The position numbers and the translations under genes are program-made. Under the pieces are notes generated by a model. That model was not told the DNA's origin and did no database searches. It saw nothing but the letters and a program-made list of their open reading frames with translations. A stretch of 64,000 nt of DNA, from positions 186,001 through 250,000 of the forward strand of contig NZ_JACRSY010000001.1 of NCBI RefSeq assembly GCF_014384995.1, in the 5' to 3' direction. Source of the stretch: Zhenhengia yiwuensis (GTDB taxonomy: Bacteria; Bacillota; Clostridia; Lachnospirales; Cellulosilyticaceae). Below are positions 34,027 through 44,322 of this stretch, piece after piece. Position 1 is the first letter of the stretch; each line of letters starts with the position of its first letter.

Positions 34027-35949
34027 ATGGTAGATTTTTCTAAGATGATTTTAAACGATAGGCAGTCAAGGAAAGTTGAACATTTTGAAGGAACTTTTCT
34101 TGACTACTTACATATTTTATATGAACATCCAGAACTTTATAAGCTGGCGCATAAACGTATTTATGATTTAATAGTAGATCAAGGGGTTGAGTTCGTTAAA
34201 ACGGAAGAAAATCCTAGACTAAGAAGAATCTATGGAAAGGATACTCTTAAACGCTATCATTTCTTTAAAGACAATTTCTTTGGCATTGATAAGACTTTGA
34301 TGAAGATTGTAAGGTATTTACATTCTGCGGCTATGCAAGGAGAAGAAGCAAGGCAGGTGCTCTACCTAGTAGGACCAGTAGGTGCAGGAAAATCTTCTTT
34401 AATTGATAGTATTAAGAACTTAGTAGAAAATAGTGAGCCAATCTATGCACTAGAAGGTTGCCCTATGAGAGAAGAGCCACTTCATCTTATTCCTAAACAC
34501 AGTCGTAAAGCATTTGAAGATATTTTAGGAGTAAAAATTGAAGGAGACTTATGTCCTGTATGTCGATACCGCTTAATTCATGAGTTTAAAGGAGAATATG
34601 AAAGATTTCCAGTAAGTCAAACAGATTATTCCATTCGTTCACGTAAAGGAATAGGTGTTGTGCCACCTGTTGATCCTAATAATCAAGATACGTCTGTATT
34701 AGTTGGTTCAGTCGATATTTCAAAAATGGACTTATATCCAGAGGATGACCCACGTGTACTTTCTTTAAATGGTGCTTTTAATGTAGGAAATAGGGGATTA
34801 GTAGAATTCATTGAAGTTTTCAAAAATGATGTGGAGTATCTCCATACGATGATTACAGCTACCCAGGAGAAAAATATCCCTTCACCAGGTAAAGGGGCTA
34901 TGATTTATTTTGATGGTGTGATTTTAGCCCATTCTAATGAAGCGGAGTGGAATAAGTTTAAATCTGATCATACTAACGAAGCTATTCTAGACCGTATTGT
35001 TAAGGTAGAAGTGCCTTATTGCTTAGAATTAGATGAAGAAGTGAAGATTTATCGTAAGATGCTTAAAAGTTCTAATTTTGAAGCGCATATTGCACCGCAC
35101 ACACTTGAGATTGCTTCTATGTTTGCTATTTTAACAAGACTTGGCCCATCTGCAAAGGTTGATCCTATGACTAAGCTTAAAATTTATAATGGAGAAGAAA
35201 TTATTGAAAAAGGAACAACAAAACGTATCGATATTATGGAACTAAAAGATGAAGCTGAAAGAGAAGGTATGTCAGGTATTTCAACAAGATTTATTTCTAA
35301 AGCTCTTGATACAGCTTTATCAGAGTCTGAATATGACTGTATTAACCCTATCGGCCTAATGGAAGTACTCTTAAAAGAAATTAAAGAAATGGCTGTATCG
35401 GATGAACTTAAAAAACGTTATTTAGGATTTTTGCAGGATACGATTAAAAAAGAATATCATAAGATGTTAGAAAAAGAAGTCACGAAAGCCTTTATTCATG
35501 GTTACAAAGAACAGGCTCAAGATTTGTTTAATAACTATTTAGACCATGCAGAGGCTTATGTGAATAAAACAAAGCTAAAAGACAGCAGTACAGGAGAAGA
35601 GTTAACACCTGATGAAGTATTCATGCGTTCTATAGAAGAGCAGATTGGTGTAACACAAAGTGGTGCTAAAGGCTTTAGACAAGATGTAACAGCCTATATG
35701 TTCTCAGTTATTCGTAATGGTACAAGTGTAGATTATACATCTTATGAACCCCTTAAAGAAGCAATAGAAAAGAAACTTACAGCGTCTGTAAGAGAACTTT
35801 CTCGTATTATTACAAAGAGTAAGGTAAGAGATAAAGAGCAAAATGAGAAGTATGATGCAATGGTTGAAGAAATGAAGAATAATGGTTACTGTGACCACTG
35901 TTGTAACGTTATTTTGAAATATGCTGCCAATAACCTTTGGAAAGACTAG
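34027..35949 (+). CDS. prkA: PrkA family serine protein kinase / AAA protein
   Basis: 640 residues, PrkA length. The N-terminal PrkA domain (FEGTFLDYLHILYEHPELYKLAHKRIYDLI) precedes an AAA-type P-loop LVGPVGAGKSS near residue 120 and a C-terminal kinase-like domain with a CDHCCN motif at the very end. In B. subtilis PrkA acts in the mother cell during sporulation. AAAGGAG lies ~11 bases before ATG 34027; the GTG at 34015 overlaps that site. It leads the prkA-yhbH-spoVR operon, the same trio as E. coli yeaG-yeaH-ycgB. Confidence 0.94.
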   Translation: MVDFSKMILNDRQSRKVEHFEGTFLDYLHILYEHPELYKLAHKRIYDLIVDQGVEFVKTEENPRLRRIYGKDTLKRYHFFKDNFFGIDKTLMKIVRYLHSAAMQGEEARQVLYLVGPVGAGKSSLIDSIKNLVENSEPIYALEGCPMREEPLHLIPKHSRKAFEDILGVKIEGDLCPVCRYRLIHEFKGEYERFPVSQTDYSIRSRKGIGVVPPVDPNNQDTSVLVGSVDISKMDLYPEDDPRVLSLNGAFNVGNRGLVEFIEVFKNDVEYLHTMITATQEKNIPSPGKGAMIYFDGVILAHSNEAEWNKFKSDHTNEAILDRIVKVEVPYCLELDEEVKIYRKMLKSSNFEAHIAPHTLEIASMFAILTRLGPSAKVDPMTKLKIYNGEEIIEKGTTKRIDIMELKDEAEREGMSGISTRFISKALDTALSESEYDCINPIGLMEVLLKEIKEMAVSDELKKRYLGFLQDTIKKEYHKMLEKEVTKAFIHGYKEQAQDLFNNYLDHAEAYVNKTKLKDSSTGEELTPDEVFMRSIEEQIGVTQSGAKGFRQDVTAYMFSVIRNGTSVDYTSYEPLKEAIEKKLTASVRELSRIITKSKVRDKEQNEKYDAMVEEMKNNGYCDHCCNVILKYAANNLWKD

Positions 35950-35958
35950 GTGATGCAC

Positions 35959-37134
35959 ATGGCTATTTTTAAAGAGTTTCAACCGAATAGCAGAGATAGG
36001 AGTGTAGAAGATAGACGCAGGCATAAAGAATTAGTAGAAAAGAGTATTAAAGAGAATATAGGCAGCATTATTTCTGAAGAAAGTATTATTGGACAGACTA
36101 AAAATAAGAAGATTAAAATTCCTATTAAAGGGGTTAAAGAATATTATTTTAGATATGGTAAGAATCAGCAAAATATTGGGGCTGGAACAGGAAAGGAAGA
36201 AAAAGGAAAACGTGTAGCTAAAGGAGATGAAAGTGGTCAGAATCAAGGGGCAGGCAATGCAGAAGGTGAAGACATCTATGAAACAGAAATTACCATAGAT
36301 GAGGCCATTCATTATTTGTTTGAAGATCTTGATTTGCCCTATCTAGAGCAAAAGAAATTTAAAGAAATAGAATCAGAGGCGAGTAGTAAAAAATGGGGTA
36401 TTCAGCAAAAGGGGATCCCTCCCCGCCTTTCTAAAAAACATACTATGATGGCTAAAATCAAGAGGGAGAAGTGCTTGCAGCGTGCAGCACATGAGCTTGG
36501 TCTTGAGGTTACTAATGAGAGAATACCTTTTCATGAAGATGATCTGAAATATTTTAGAAGAAAGATTAAGATGCAAAGGGATTCTAATGCTGTTGTTATT
36601 TGTATCATGGATACCTCTGGCTCTATGGGACATACGAAGAAGTACCTAGCAAGAAGTTTTTATTTCCTTCTTTATCAATTCTTAAAGGTTAAATACATTA
36701 ATGTAGAGATTGTCTTTATTGCACATACCACTACAGCTAAGGAAGTAACAGAAGATGACTTTTTCCATCGAGGAGAAAGTGGAGGGACTTATATTAGTAG
36801 TGGCTATCAAAAAGCACTAGACGTTATCGCAGAAAAATACCCTCCAGACAGCTGGAATATTTATGCTTTTCATTGTAGTGATGGAGATAACTGGGGAGAA
36901 GATAATGAACAGGCAGTAGTATTGGCTAATGAACTGTGTGATGTATGTAATCTCTTTGGGTATGGTGAAATTAAAATTAGTACTTATACGAGTACTATTA
37001 TGAATAAATATATGGAAGAAGTAAAGAAAACGAATTTTTCAGCTGTTAGAATCTTCAAGAAGGAAGACGTGTGGAAAGCCTTTATGGATATGCTGAAAAT
37101 TGAGAAGCGAACAAGTGAAGATGGGGGTGCGTAA
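35959..37134 (+). CDS. yhbH: YhbH family protein (DUF444, VWA-like)
   Basis: 391 residues. N-terminal basic stretch (DRSVEDRRRHKELVEKSIKENI), a central region, then a von Willebrand A-like domain with a MIDAS-type motif CIMDTSGSMG near residue 216. DUF444 members are always near PrkA and SpoVR; B. subtilis yhbH is sporulation-linked. AGGTGA overlaps the prkA stop and fits ATG 35959 best; in-frame GTG 35950 and ATG 35953 lie within or beside it. The spoVR ATG overlaps this gene's stop (TAATG). Confidence 0.92.
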   Translation: MAIFKEFQPNSRDRSVEDRRRHKELVEKSIKENIGSIISEESIIGQTKNKKIKIPIKGVKEYYFRYGKNQQNIGAGTGKEEKGKRVAKGDESGQNQGAGNAEGEDIYETEITIDEAIHYLFEDLDLPYLEQKKFKEIESEASSKKWGIQQKGIPPRLSKKHTMMAKIKREKCLQRAAHELGLEVTNERIPFHEDDLKYFRRKIKMQRDSNAVVICIMDTSGSMGHTKKYLARSFYFLLYQFLKVKYINVEIVFIAHTTTAKEVTEDDFFHRGESGGTYISSGYQKALDVIAEKYPPDSWNIYAFHCSDGDNWGEDNEQAVVLANELCDVCNLFGYGEIKISTYTSTIMNKYMEEVKKTNFSAVRIFKKEDVWKAFMDMLKIEKRTSEDGGA

Positions 37135-38414
37135 TGAACTATTCTTTGAAGGAGTTAATGGACTATAATACCCAGATAGAAGAAATTGCTCAAAGAATAG
37201 GCCTTGACTATTATGAGCAGGAGTTTGAGGTTATTAGTTTTGAAGATATGATTTGCTATGAAGCTTATGTAGGGATGCCCTCTCATTATCCACATTGGAG
37301 TTATGGGAAAAATTACGAGCGCATTAAGACACTTTATCAGTATAACTTGACAGGGCTCCCTTATGAGATGGTTATTAATTCCGATCCTTGTATTGCCTAC
37401 TTAATGAAAGATAATAGTTTAGTATTACAAATACTGACTATGGCTCATGTGTATGGGCATAACGACTTTTTTAAGAATAACCGTCTTTTCAAAGAGTATA
37501 CAAGGGCTAATTTAACGATTGACATGTTTAAAAACCATGCCAATCGTATCAGAGAATATATTCAAGATCCCAGCATAGGTTATGAAGAAGTGGAACGTAT
37601 ATTGGATGCGGCGCACTCTATTAAATATCATTGTGGTGCCTTCTGCCAGCTGACTACTAATTTTGAAGAGAAAATAGAATATCCCTATGAGAACCTGTTA
37701 GAATTCTTATGGAGAGAAGGGGAGCTTAATGAGTGGCAAAAAGACATCTTACTCATTGTTATGGAGGAAAGTAGATACTTTACCCCACAAATTGAAACTA
37801 AAATTATGAATGAGGGATGGGCAAGTTTTTGGCACTATCATATTGTTAATGAATTAGGACTCTCTTCCGGTATGCAAATTGAATTTTTGAAACATCATAA
37901 TAATGTTATTTGTAGTGTACCCGGTAGACTTAATCCTTATTTTATAGGGTTTCAAATTTGGGAAGACCTTTATGAAAAGTATGACCATAGTTTTAAGGAA
38001 CTTGCACGTATTAGAAGCGTGGAAAGAGATGCGTCTTTTATTCGTAATTATTTAACTTATGACCTTGCTAATACAGCTAACCTTTTTGAATTTGAAGAAG
38101 AAGAGCGCTATTATGTAATTACAGAAGTATCTAATGAAGACGGCTGGAGGCAGGTACGTAATACACTTGCTAATAATGTAGGAGTAGGTAGTATTCCTAA
38201 TATTATTGTAGAAGATATGCAGCGTGGTGATCATACACTCATTCTCAGACATATTTATGATGGGCGTGAACTTCAGCTTTCTTATGCTACGGAAACACTT
38301 AAACATATTCAAGCTCTTTGGGGTGGTAAAGTCATTCTAAAGACATATCTTACAGGATTTGAACGTAAAGTGATTTGTAGTGAGGATAAAAAAGTACTTA
38401 TTGAAAATAATTAA
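37134..38414 (+). CDS. spoVR: SpoVR family protein
   Basis: 426 residues, slightly short of the common ~470. Typical SpoVR segments are present: EVISFEDMICYEAYVGMPSHYPHW, MAHVYGHNDFFKNN, EGWASFWHYHIVNELGL, NPYFIGFQIWEDL and a C-terminal DGRELQLSYATETLKHI. In B. subtilis it affects spore cortex formation; its chemistry is unknown, but the His/Glu/Trp-rich core suggests metal binding. Last of three coupled genes; a terminator follows. Confidence 0.94.
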   Translation: MNYSLKELMDYNTQIEEIAQRIGLDYYEQEFEVISFEDMICYEAYVGMPSHYPHWSYGKNYERIKTLYQYNLTGLPYEMVINSDPCIAYLMKDNSLVLQILTMAHVYGHNDFFKNNRLFKEYTRANLTIDMFKNHANRIREYIQDPSIGYEEVERILDAAHSIKYHCGAFCQLTTNFEEKIEYPYENLLEFLWREGELNEWQKDILLIVMEESRYFTPQIETKIMNEGWASFWHYHIVNELGLSSGMQIEFLKHHNNVICSVPGRLNPYFIGFQIWEDLYEKYDHSFKELARIRSVERDASFIRNYLTYDLANTANLFEFEEEERYYVITEVSNEDGWRQVRNTLANNVGVGSIPNIIVEDMQRGDHTLILRHIYDGRELQLSYATETLKHIQALWGGKVILKTYLTGFERKVICSEDKKVLIENN

Positions 38415-38417
38415 TAA

Positions 38418-38473
38418 AGAGGCAAAAAGCTGGATGAGTCAAGGTTTATCCAGTTTTTTGCCCTCTATTTTTT
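38418..38473 (+). terminator. Terminator of the prkA-yhbH-spoVR operon
   Basis: AGAGG-AAAAA-CTGGAT arms repeated as complement (ATCCAG-TTTTTT-CCTCT) with small bulges and a loop around GAGTCAAGG; TATTTTTT follows. Confidence 0.88.
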
Positions 38474-38560
38474 GAGTGAGCTAAACGTATACGAATAGGG
38501 GTGAATATGATAAACTACATATATGTAACAAAATAAGCGTGACTAAAATGGAGGACTGAA

Positions 38561-39361
38561 ATGGAATTTTATTTATGTCCCATTGCAAGTGGGAGTAGTG
38601 GAAACTGTACATATCTACATGCTGATGAACAAAGATTACTGATAGATGTTGGTGTAAGTGGGAAACGTGTAACAGAAGGACTTACCGAAATTGATATTGA
38701 TCCTACTACACTAAAAGGTATTCTCATTACACATGAACATAGTGATCATATCAAAGGTGTAGGTATTATAAGTCGTAAATATGACTTACCTATTTATGCA
38801 ACAAAACCTACTTGGGAGCGTATGGAAAGTGCTCAAATGCTTGGTAAAGTCAAAGAACATAATCAAAGAATTATCTCTAAAGATGAGCCTATTTACTTTG
38901 GAGAGTTAATGGTAACACCTTATAGCATTTATCACGACTCTGTAGATCCTGTAGGCTATGTATTTGAGTATATGGGTAAAAAAATGGTTCTTGCAACAGA
39001 TATGGGAAAAGTGGACAGGAAAATAGTAGAGCGTTTTTATAATGCAGATGGTATACTCCTTGAGTTTAATCATGATGTGAATATGGTAGAAGTAGGAAGT
39101 TATCCTTTTCCACTTAAACAACGTATATTAGGCGACTATGGGCACTTAAATAATGAGCTTGCAGCAAAAGTACTGGCTCATATTTATCATCCAGACTTAA
39201 AATGGGCAATACTTGGGCATCTTAGCAACGAGAACAATCTTCCAGATTTAGCGTATTTAAGTGCTAAAAATGCTCTACTAGAGAAACAGATAGAAATAGG
39301 AAAAGACTTACAGGTTACGGTTGCTAATCGCTATAATCTTACACCTATTCATAGAGTTTAA
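38561..39361 (+). CDS. Metallo-beta-lactamase fold hydrolase, YycJ/WalJ-like
   Basis: 266 residues. Begins with the YycJ-type LCPIASGSSGNCTYL; the two-metal motif is THEHSDHIKG (His58, His60, Asp62, His63), with later ligands YSIYHDSVDPVGY, LATDMG and LGHLSNENN. This matches the small DNA-repair exonuclease family represented by YycJ/ExoM-like proteins. It is not next to walRK here. Ribosome binding site GGAGGA; stand-alone or followed by the phospholipase-like gene 36 bases on. Confidence 0.92.
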   Translation: MEFYLCPIASGSSGNCTYLHADEQRLLIDVGVSGKRVTEGLTEIDIDPTTLKGILITHEHSDHIKGVGIISRKYDLPIYATKPTWERMESAQMLGKVKEHNQRIISKDEPIYFGELMVTPYSIYHDSVDPVGYVFEYMGKKMVLATDMGKVDRKIVERFYNADGILLEFNHDVNMVEVGSYPFPLKQRILGDYGHLNNELAAKVLAHIYHPDLKWAILGHLSNENNLPDLAYLSAKNALLEKQIEIGKDLQVTVANRYNLTPIHRV

Positions 39362-39397
39362 AGAGCATATTATAACAAAGGAAAAGAGGTTAGGTAA

Positions 39398-39994
39398 TTG
39401 AAAGTTAAGACACATCAAGTTATAGCTCATACAGCGTATGAACTTGTTAAGGCGTATCTTCCTATAACTTTTAATGAAAAAGCAATCAGTTTAGGGGCAG
39501 GAATGCCTGACCTAGCACCACATAGAAGATTCAAAGCACATAATATAAAAATTGCAGCAAAAGAATGGGAGTCTTTTACAGAATTTGTGCATAAGAGACG
39601 TTATACTATTTGGCTTATATCTTATGCGGCAGGCATTATGAGTCATTATATTAGTGATACCTTTTGCTATGCGCATAACTTTCATGATTTATCTTTAAGA
39701 CAGCATCGTAAGTATGAGGTTTATATGCAGCGTCATATTAGAGACCTTACTCAGCATTTTGATATTAGTCTTATCTTTAAAAAATGGAATGAGCTTAGAA
39801 AAAAAGGAATAGATGCTTATATCTATATGGAAAATGAAAGTTATAAAGCGGAAATAGCAAATTGTCATACCATGCATGAGCGCATGGAATTAGATGTAAA
39901 CAAGGCAGTGCTTAATAGTGCTGTATGGATGTTAGAAATTGCTTTCGTGCTTTACCCAACCTTTATTGAAGGCGTAGCAACTAAATATACTTAA
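39398..39994 (+). CDS. Zinc-dependent phospholipase C-like protein
   Basis: 198 residues with a TTG start (AGAGG and TTAGG precede it). It matches the PF00882 fold: KTHQVIAHTAYEL at the start, GAGMPDLAPH, and YAAGIMSHYISDTFCYAH, whose His and Asp residues are the zinc ligands. There is no signal peptide, unlike secreted phospholipases C, so the substrate is likely internal. Function in this form is unknown. Confidence 0.82.
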   Translation: MKVKTHQVIAHTAYELVKAYLPITFNEKAISLGAGMPDLAPHRRFKAHNIKIAAKEWESFTEFVHKRRYTIWLISYAAGIMSHYISDTFCYAHNFHDLSLRQHRKYEVYMQRHIRDLTQHFDISLIFKKWNELRKKGIDAYIYMENESYKAEIANCHTMHERMELDVNKAVLNSAVWMLEIAFVLYPTFIEGVATKYT

Positions 39995-39997
39995 TCG

Positions 39998-40039
39998 AAA
40001 TACCCTGATTCGTTTATAGAACGAGTCAGGGTATTTTTT
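39998..40039 (+). terminator. Rho-independent terminator
   Basis: 16-bp stem AAATACCCTGATTCGT with its complement (one G.T pair), 7-base loop, T6 tail. Confidence 0.92.
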
Positions 40040-40108
40040 ATGTTCTTTTTACATAAACTTAGCAGATAAGTTAAACTAATAAAAGGTAAATGATGGGATG
40101 AATCATGT

Positions 40109-41593
40109 ATGCAAGATAGTATTATAAGTACTCACGTATTTTATCTTCCTTTTTCATGGGAACTTAAAAATATTAGTGGAAGACAGGTACTTAAAGGACA
40201 TAAACATAAAAAAACAAAGGACAGAATTCCCTTAGAAGGATGGAAGGATAGAGTATTTAAAGCTTTAACAGATGAAAGTTATAATGAATATGTATACTTT
40301 TATAAGCCAGCCTTTCAGATGCTTTATGATGTAGAAGGCAAGAGTATGGTTTATAACTATGAAAAACAGGGAATAGAGAAAGAAAGCTTTATTCAGATTA
40401 AAGTAGGAGAAAAGACATATAAGACAGTACTGAGAAACATGGAGCTTAGGCTATATAAAAATGGTATAGGACTTTTAAGCTTTAAATGTCTTAATAAAGA
40501 ATATGGTAATCCAGAAGATATTATAGCTATTAATAGCTTAAGTAAGAGCGTCTATCCTTATAAGCTTCCCCTTGAAAATGCGCATAAAGACTTATTTCCT
40601 AAAGAGGTCATTATTCATTTTAATGCGCATGAAGAGATAGTAGAAAAGTTCGAAAAAGACTATAAGCAAGCACCTATGTGTATTTGTGACATGATTAGGA
40701 AAGTATTAGGACCAAGTTTTATCTTTGACTATAAGTTTCTAGAAAAAGGTAAGCTTTTTGTAGAGCCCTTATTTGGCAATCGTATGTTTGCTTTATGTAT
40801 GTATCAAAATCCTAGTTTTCTTAGAGATGTTAAAAATAAGGTAGTTTCTAAACGCTTTTTAAATAGTTTTATTTTATTTAGTAAAAAAGAGAAGCTACTA
40901 GAAGGCGCAACTTATTTAGATTTACCTAAAGTCGTTTATGGGATTAGTAGATTTTCTTTAGTTTGTATGATGGAGTCTAATAAAGAAAGCAAGCTTTATA
41001 ATCAGCTTGTGATTTTAGCACTTATGCAGAAAGCTTCATTGCTTCATTTTGGTAATCAGATTGCTTTTATTGCAGATTTACCTAAAAACGAATTGGTATC
41101 TGCTATAGGGAATTTATATGAAATTTATATTCAGTTTATCAGTCAAATGCGCTTTAATGAGGTAACAGTAGATGTACAAGGAAGCTATATTTATAATGAA
41201 CTTTTAAGGCAGTTAAGTATTGAAAGAGGCGTGAAAGAACTGGATTTTGAAATGCAGGAAATTCATGAATATGCTACTTTAATTGATAAGGCACAATCTA
41301 AAGGGAAAATGGATTTTTTGACTATTATAGGTACAGCACTTGTTATCCCCACTTTTGTAACAGGCTTTTTTGGAATGAATATTCTACAAGAGCAGTTTAT
41401 GGATTGGTGGAAGCATAGTGAGATTATGCTTTGGTTTAATGGTTATGTCATGTTACCTGTATTAGCTGTGTTACTTATATATAGTTTTTGGACTAAAAAA
41501 AGCAGAAAGTCCATGGTAACACGGAACATTCTGCTTGGTTTATTTGTTATAAGCTTCTATATTCTTATAAGATGGGGATGCGGTATTGGTTAA
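40109..41593 (+). CDS. Large divergent CorA-like membrane protein
   Basis: 494 residues. About 400 residues of soluble N-terminal part, not recognised in the first half and helical in the second, lead to a CorA-type end: helix DFLTIIGTALVIPTFVTGFF followed by the GMN motif near residue 421 and a second helix. A third hydrophobic helix (ILLGLFVISFYILIRW) is extra. CorA proteins are usually 310-370 residues with two helices and move Mg2+ or other divalents. The start is uncertain (weak GATGG upstream). The stop codons of this gene and of the convergent pepF overlap. Confidence 0.75.
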   Translation: MQDSIISTHVFYLPFSWELKNISGRQVLKGHKHKKTKDRIPLEGWKDRVFKALTDESYNEYVYFYKPAFQMLYDVEGKSMVYNYEKQGIEKESFIQIKVGEKTYKTVLRNMELRLYKNGIGLLSFKCLNKEYGNPEDIIAINSLSKSVYPYKLPLENAHKDLFPKEVIIHFNAHEEIVEKFEKDYKQAPMCICDMIRKVLGPSFIFDYKFLEKGKLFVEPLFGNRMFALCMYQNPSFLRDVKNKVVSKRFLNSFILFSKKEKLLEGATYLDLPKVVYGISRFSLVCMMESNKESKLYNQLVILALMQKASLLHFGNQIAFIADLPKNELVSAIGNLYEIYIQFISQMRFNEVTVDVQGSYIYNELLRQLSIERGVKELDFEMQEIHEYATLIDKAQSKGKMDFLTIIGTALVIPTFVTGFFGMNILQEQFMDWWKHSEIMLWFNGYVMLPVLAVLLIYSFWTKKSRKSMVTRNILLGLFVISFYILIRWGCGIG

Positions 41594-43383
41594 AGACTAC
41601 GCATTTCCTCAATAAGATTTTCAAAGACTTTAAGTGCTGCTTCAATAGGTGCTGGTGTGCTCATATCTACACCGGCATCTTTTAGCAGGTCGATAGGGTC
41701 TTTAGAAGAACCACCGCTTAAGAAGTTTTTGTAACGTTTAACAGCTTCTTCACCTTCGCTTAAGATGCTTTCAGATAAAGCAATAGCTGCAGAGTAGCCT
41801 GTTGCATATTGGTAAACATAGAATGGTGTATAGAAGTGAGGAATACGTGCCCATTCCATAGCAATTTCCCTATCTACTACCATATGATCACCATGATATT
41901 TTTTAACAAGGGCATAGTAAGTGTCAGATAAAGTTTGGCTTGTTAAAGTAACACCTTCCATATGCATGTCATAAACCATTTTTTCAAATTCAGCAAACAT
42001 AGTTTGGCGGTAGATGGTTGTTCTGAACTGTTCCATAAAGTAGTTTACAAGGTATTTACGGAATGCTTCATCTGTTGTTGTTTTAAGAAGGTATTGCATA
42101 AGAAGCGCTTCATTTACGGTAGAAGCAACTTCAGCTACAAAGATACAGTAGTCTGCATATGGATACGGTTGAGTATGAGAAGAAAGATAACTATGCATTG
42201 CATGACCTATCTCATGTGCTAAAGTAAAGAGATTGTTTACATTATTTGTATAGTTCATAAGAACATAAGGATGTGGTGCATCGAAGCAGCCCCATGAATA
42301 AGCACCGCTACGTTTTCCTTCATTTTCATACTTGTCTACCCAGCGATTTTCGAAAGCTTCTTTTACAAGAGCAGTGTAGTCTTCACCAAGTGGTTTAAGG
42401 GCTTCTAGCACAATGCTACAGGCTTCGTCATAAGTAATTTCTTTTGTAAAATCACTTACAAGTGGTACAAATAGGTCATACATATGAAGTTCATCTACAC
42501 CCATGATTTCTTTACGAAGCCCCATATAACGGTGCATAAGATTCATATGTTCGCCCATTGTATGAATTAAATTATTATATACTTCAACAGGAATATTATT
42601 AGCATCTAAAGCTGCATGAAGAGGAGATTTGAAATTTCTAAGTTTAGCAAAAAGGCTGTACTGTGTCACATTAGCTGCAAAGTTAGTTCCTAATGTGTTT
42701 TTGAAGCTTGAGTACGTATGATAGACACCTTTAAAAGCTTCTTCTCTTACTCTGCGATCATGACCTTCCAAGAAGTCAATGAAGTTACCGTGAGTAATTT
42801 GGATAGGAGTACCTTGGCTATCTTGAATAGTAGGGAATTTAATATCCGCATTATTGAACATAGCATAAGTATTACTTGGTGCAGTAGCAATTTCTCTGAA
42901 CTGAGAAAGTACATCCTCCATTTTAGCATCTAAAATATGTTCTTTTTGACGAAGTACTTCTTCTAAACTACGTTTGTAAAGTTTAAGGGGTTCATAAGAA
43001 GCAATAAGCTTCTCTACATCCGTTTCAGTAAGTGTACTAAGTTCAGGATTTACAAAAGAAAGAGCAGTCTGGAAGTCTACAAGAAGCTTTTCGCTTTGAC
43101 TTGATAAATCTTGGTAAAAACTGTTGCCACCATCTTGATGAAGACGCATATGGCTGTATACATAAATTTTTTCAACAAGCTTGCTTGCCTCATCACTTTT
43201 TTGAAGTGCTTCATATAAAACTTCTGCAGAAGAAGTGAGTTTACCTTCATATACTTTAAAACTGTCAAGAAGTGCTCTAGCCTCTTTCATACCTTCTTTT
43301 ACAAGATCATCTGTTGTAAAAATATCTTCAAGGCACCATGTATCTTGAAGTGCAACATCACTACGTTTAATTAAAGTTGACAT
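41590..43383 (-). CDS. pepF: Oligoendopeptidase F
   Basis: 597 residues, the length of M3B peptidases. The zinc motif HEIGH is at residues 389-393 (TLAHEIGHAMHSYLS), the third ligand Glu in VAEVASTVNEALL, and YATGYSAAIAL near the end is typical of PepF. It cuts cytosolic oligopeptides. The start has GAAAGGAG upstream. It is a single-gene unit, convergent with the CorA-like gene and divergent from the M55 peptidase. Confidence 0.96.
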   Translation of the reverse strand: MSTLIKRSDVALQDTWCLEDIFTTDDLVKEGMKEARALLDSFKVYEGKLTSSAEVLYEALQKSDEASKLVEKIYVYSHMRLHQDGGNSFYQDLSSQSEKLLVDFQTALSFVNPELSTLTETDVEKLIASYEPLKLYKRSLEEVLRQKEHILDAKMEDVLSQFREIATAPSNTYAMFNNADIKFPTIQDSQGTPIQITHGNFIDFLEGHDRRVREEAFKGVYHTYSSFKNTLGTNFAANVTQYSLFAKLRNFKSPLHAALDANNIPVEVYNNLIHTMGEHMNLMHRYMGLRKEIMGVDELHMYDLFVPLVSDFTKEITYDEACSIVLEALKPLGEDYTALVKEAFENRWVDKYENEGKRSGAYSWGCFDAPHPYVLMNYTNNVNNLFTLAHEIGHAMHSYLSSHTQPYPYADYCIFVAEVASTVNEALLMQYLLKTTTDEAFRKYLVNYFMEQFRTTIYRQTMFAEFEKMVYDMHMEGVTLTSQTLSDTYYALVKKYHGDHMVVDREIAMEWARIPHFYTPFYVYQYATGYSAAIALSESILSEGEEAVKRYKNFLSGGSSKDPIDLLKDAGVDMSTPAPIEAALKVFENLIEEMRSL

Positions 43384-43521
43384 CGTTTACTCCTTTCAAA
43401 ATAAAGAAATTGAATAGCTTTAGTATACTACTTTTTTACTTAAAACATAATAGAAAAATGGAAATAATTATAAACGTTTGATATACTATAAACAAAAGAT
43501 ACAAAAGACAGGGGGAAAGGT

Positions 43522-44322
43522 ATGCGTTTATTTATTACTGCAGATATTGAAGGAATTACAGGCATTTCTAACTGGAATATGGCAGCCGATGTGCCGCCGT
43601 ATGAAGCAAAGGAACGTATGACAAAGGAAGTAGTAGCAGCATGTAAGGGAGCTATTAGTGCAGGTGCTTTGGATTTTGTTATTAAAGATGCACATGGAGA
43701 AGGTCATAACCTTTTAGGGAACTTATTGCCTAGAAATGCAAAACTTTTATCAGGATGGAGTAATCATCCTTATAATATGGTAGAAGGACTTGATGATACT
43801 TTTGATGGTATTATTTTTATTGGTTACCATAGTCAAGGCTTATCGAATACCTCTCCTCTTGCACATACATTATTTCCAAATGTAATTAGGGGGATTTATT
43901 TAAATAATCAACCAGCAAGTGAATTTACTTTATATGCTTATGTAGCTTACTTATTAAGTGTACCTATTATAGCTGTAACAGGAGATGGTGGTCTTGTACG
44001 AGAAGTAAATCAGTTTGATGATAAGATTGCAACCGTAGCTGTACAGGAAGGCTTTGGCGGGGGATTGATTAGTATTCACCCAGACCTTGCACTAGAGCGC
44101 ATTGAAAAAACAGTTAAAGAGAGTCTATTAGATCTTAAGAAAGTAGGTTGGCAAAGTGATGTAAAAATACCAGAAGTCTTTAACCTAAAGATTGTTTTTA
44201 ACAAGCATCAAGATGCTTACAAATATTCTTTTTATCCAGGGGCAAGACAGATAGATGAATTCACTATTTCCTATACTTCAGACAACTACATGGATATTTT
44301 AAGCCTTTTACTTTTTATATAA
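43522..44322 (+). CDS. M55 family D-aminopeptidase (DppA-like)
   Basis: 266 residues, M55 length. The metal site starts at Asp8 and Glu10 (TADIEGITG), then Asp56 and His58 (KDAHGEGHN), His near 98 (GYHSQG), and AVTGDGG. DppA-type enzymes remove D-Ala from peptides as ten-subunit rings. RBS GGGGGAAAGG-like. It lies 55 bases before cbiB and may be cotranscribed with the cobalamin genes, though no functional link is known. Confidence 0.92.
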   Translation: MRLFITADIEGITGISNWNMAADVPPYEAKERMTKEVVAACKGAISAGALDFVIKDAHGEGHNLLGNLLPRNAKLLSGWSNHPYNMVEGLDDTFDGIIFIGYHSQGLSNTSPLAHTLFPNVIRGIYLNNQPASEFTLYAYVAYLLSVPIIAVTGDGGLVREVNQFDDKIATVAVQEGFGGGLISIHPDLALERIEKTVKESLLDLKKVGWQSDVKIPEVFNLKIVFNKHQDAYKYSFYPGARQIDEFTISYTSDNYMDILSLLLFI

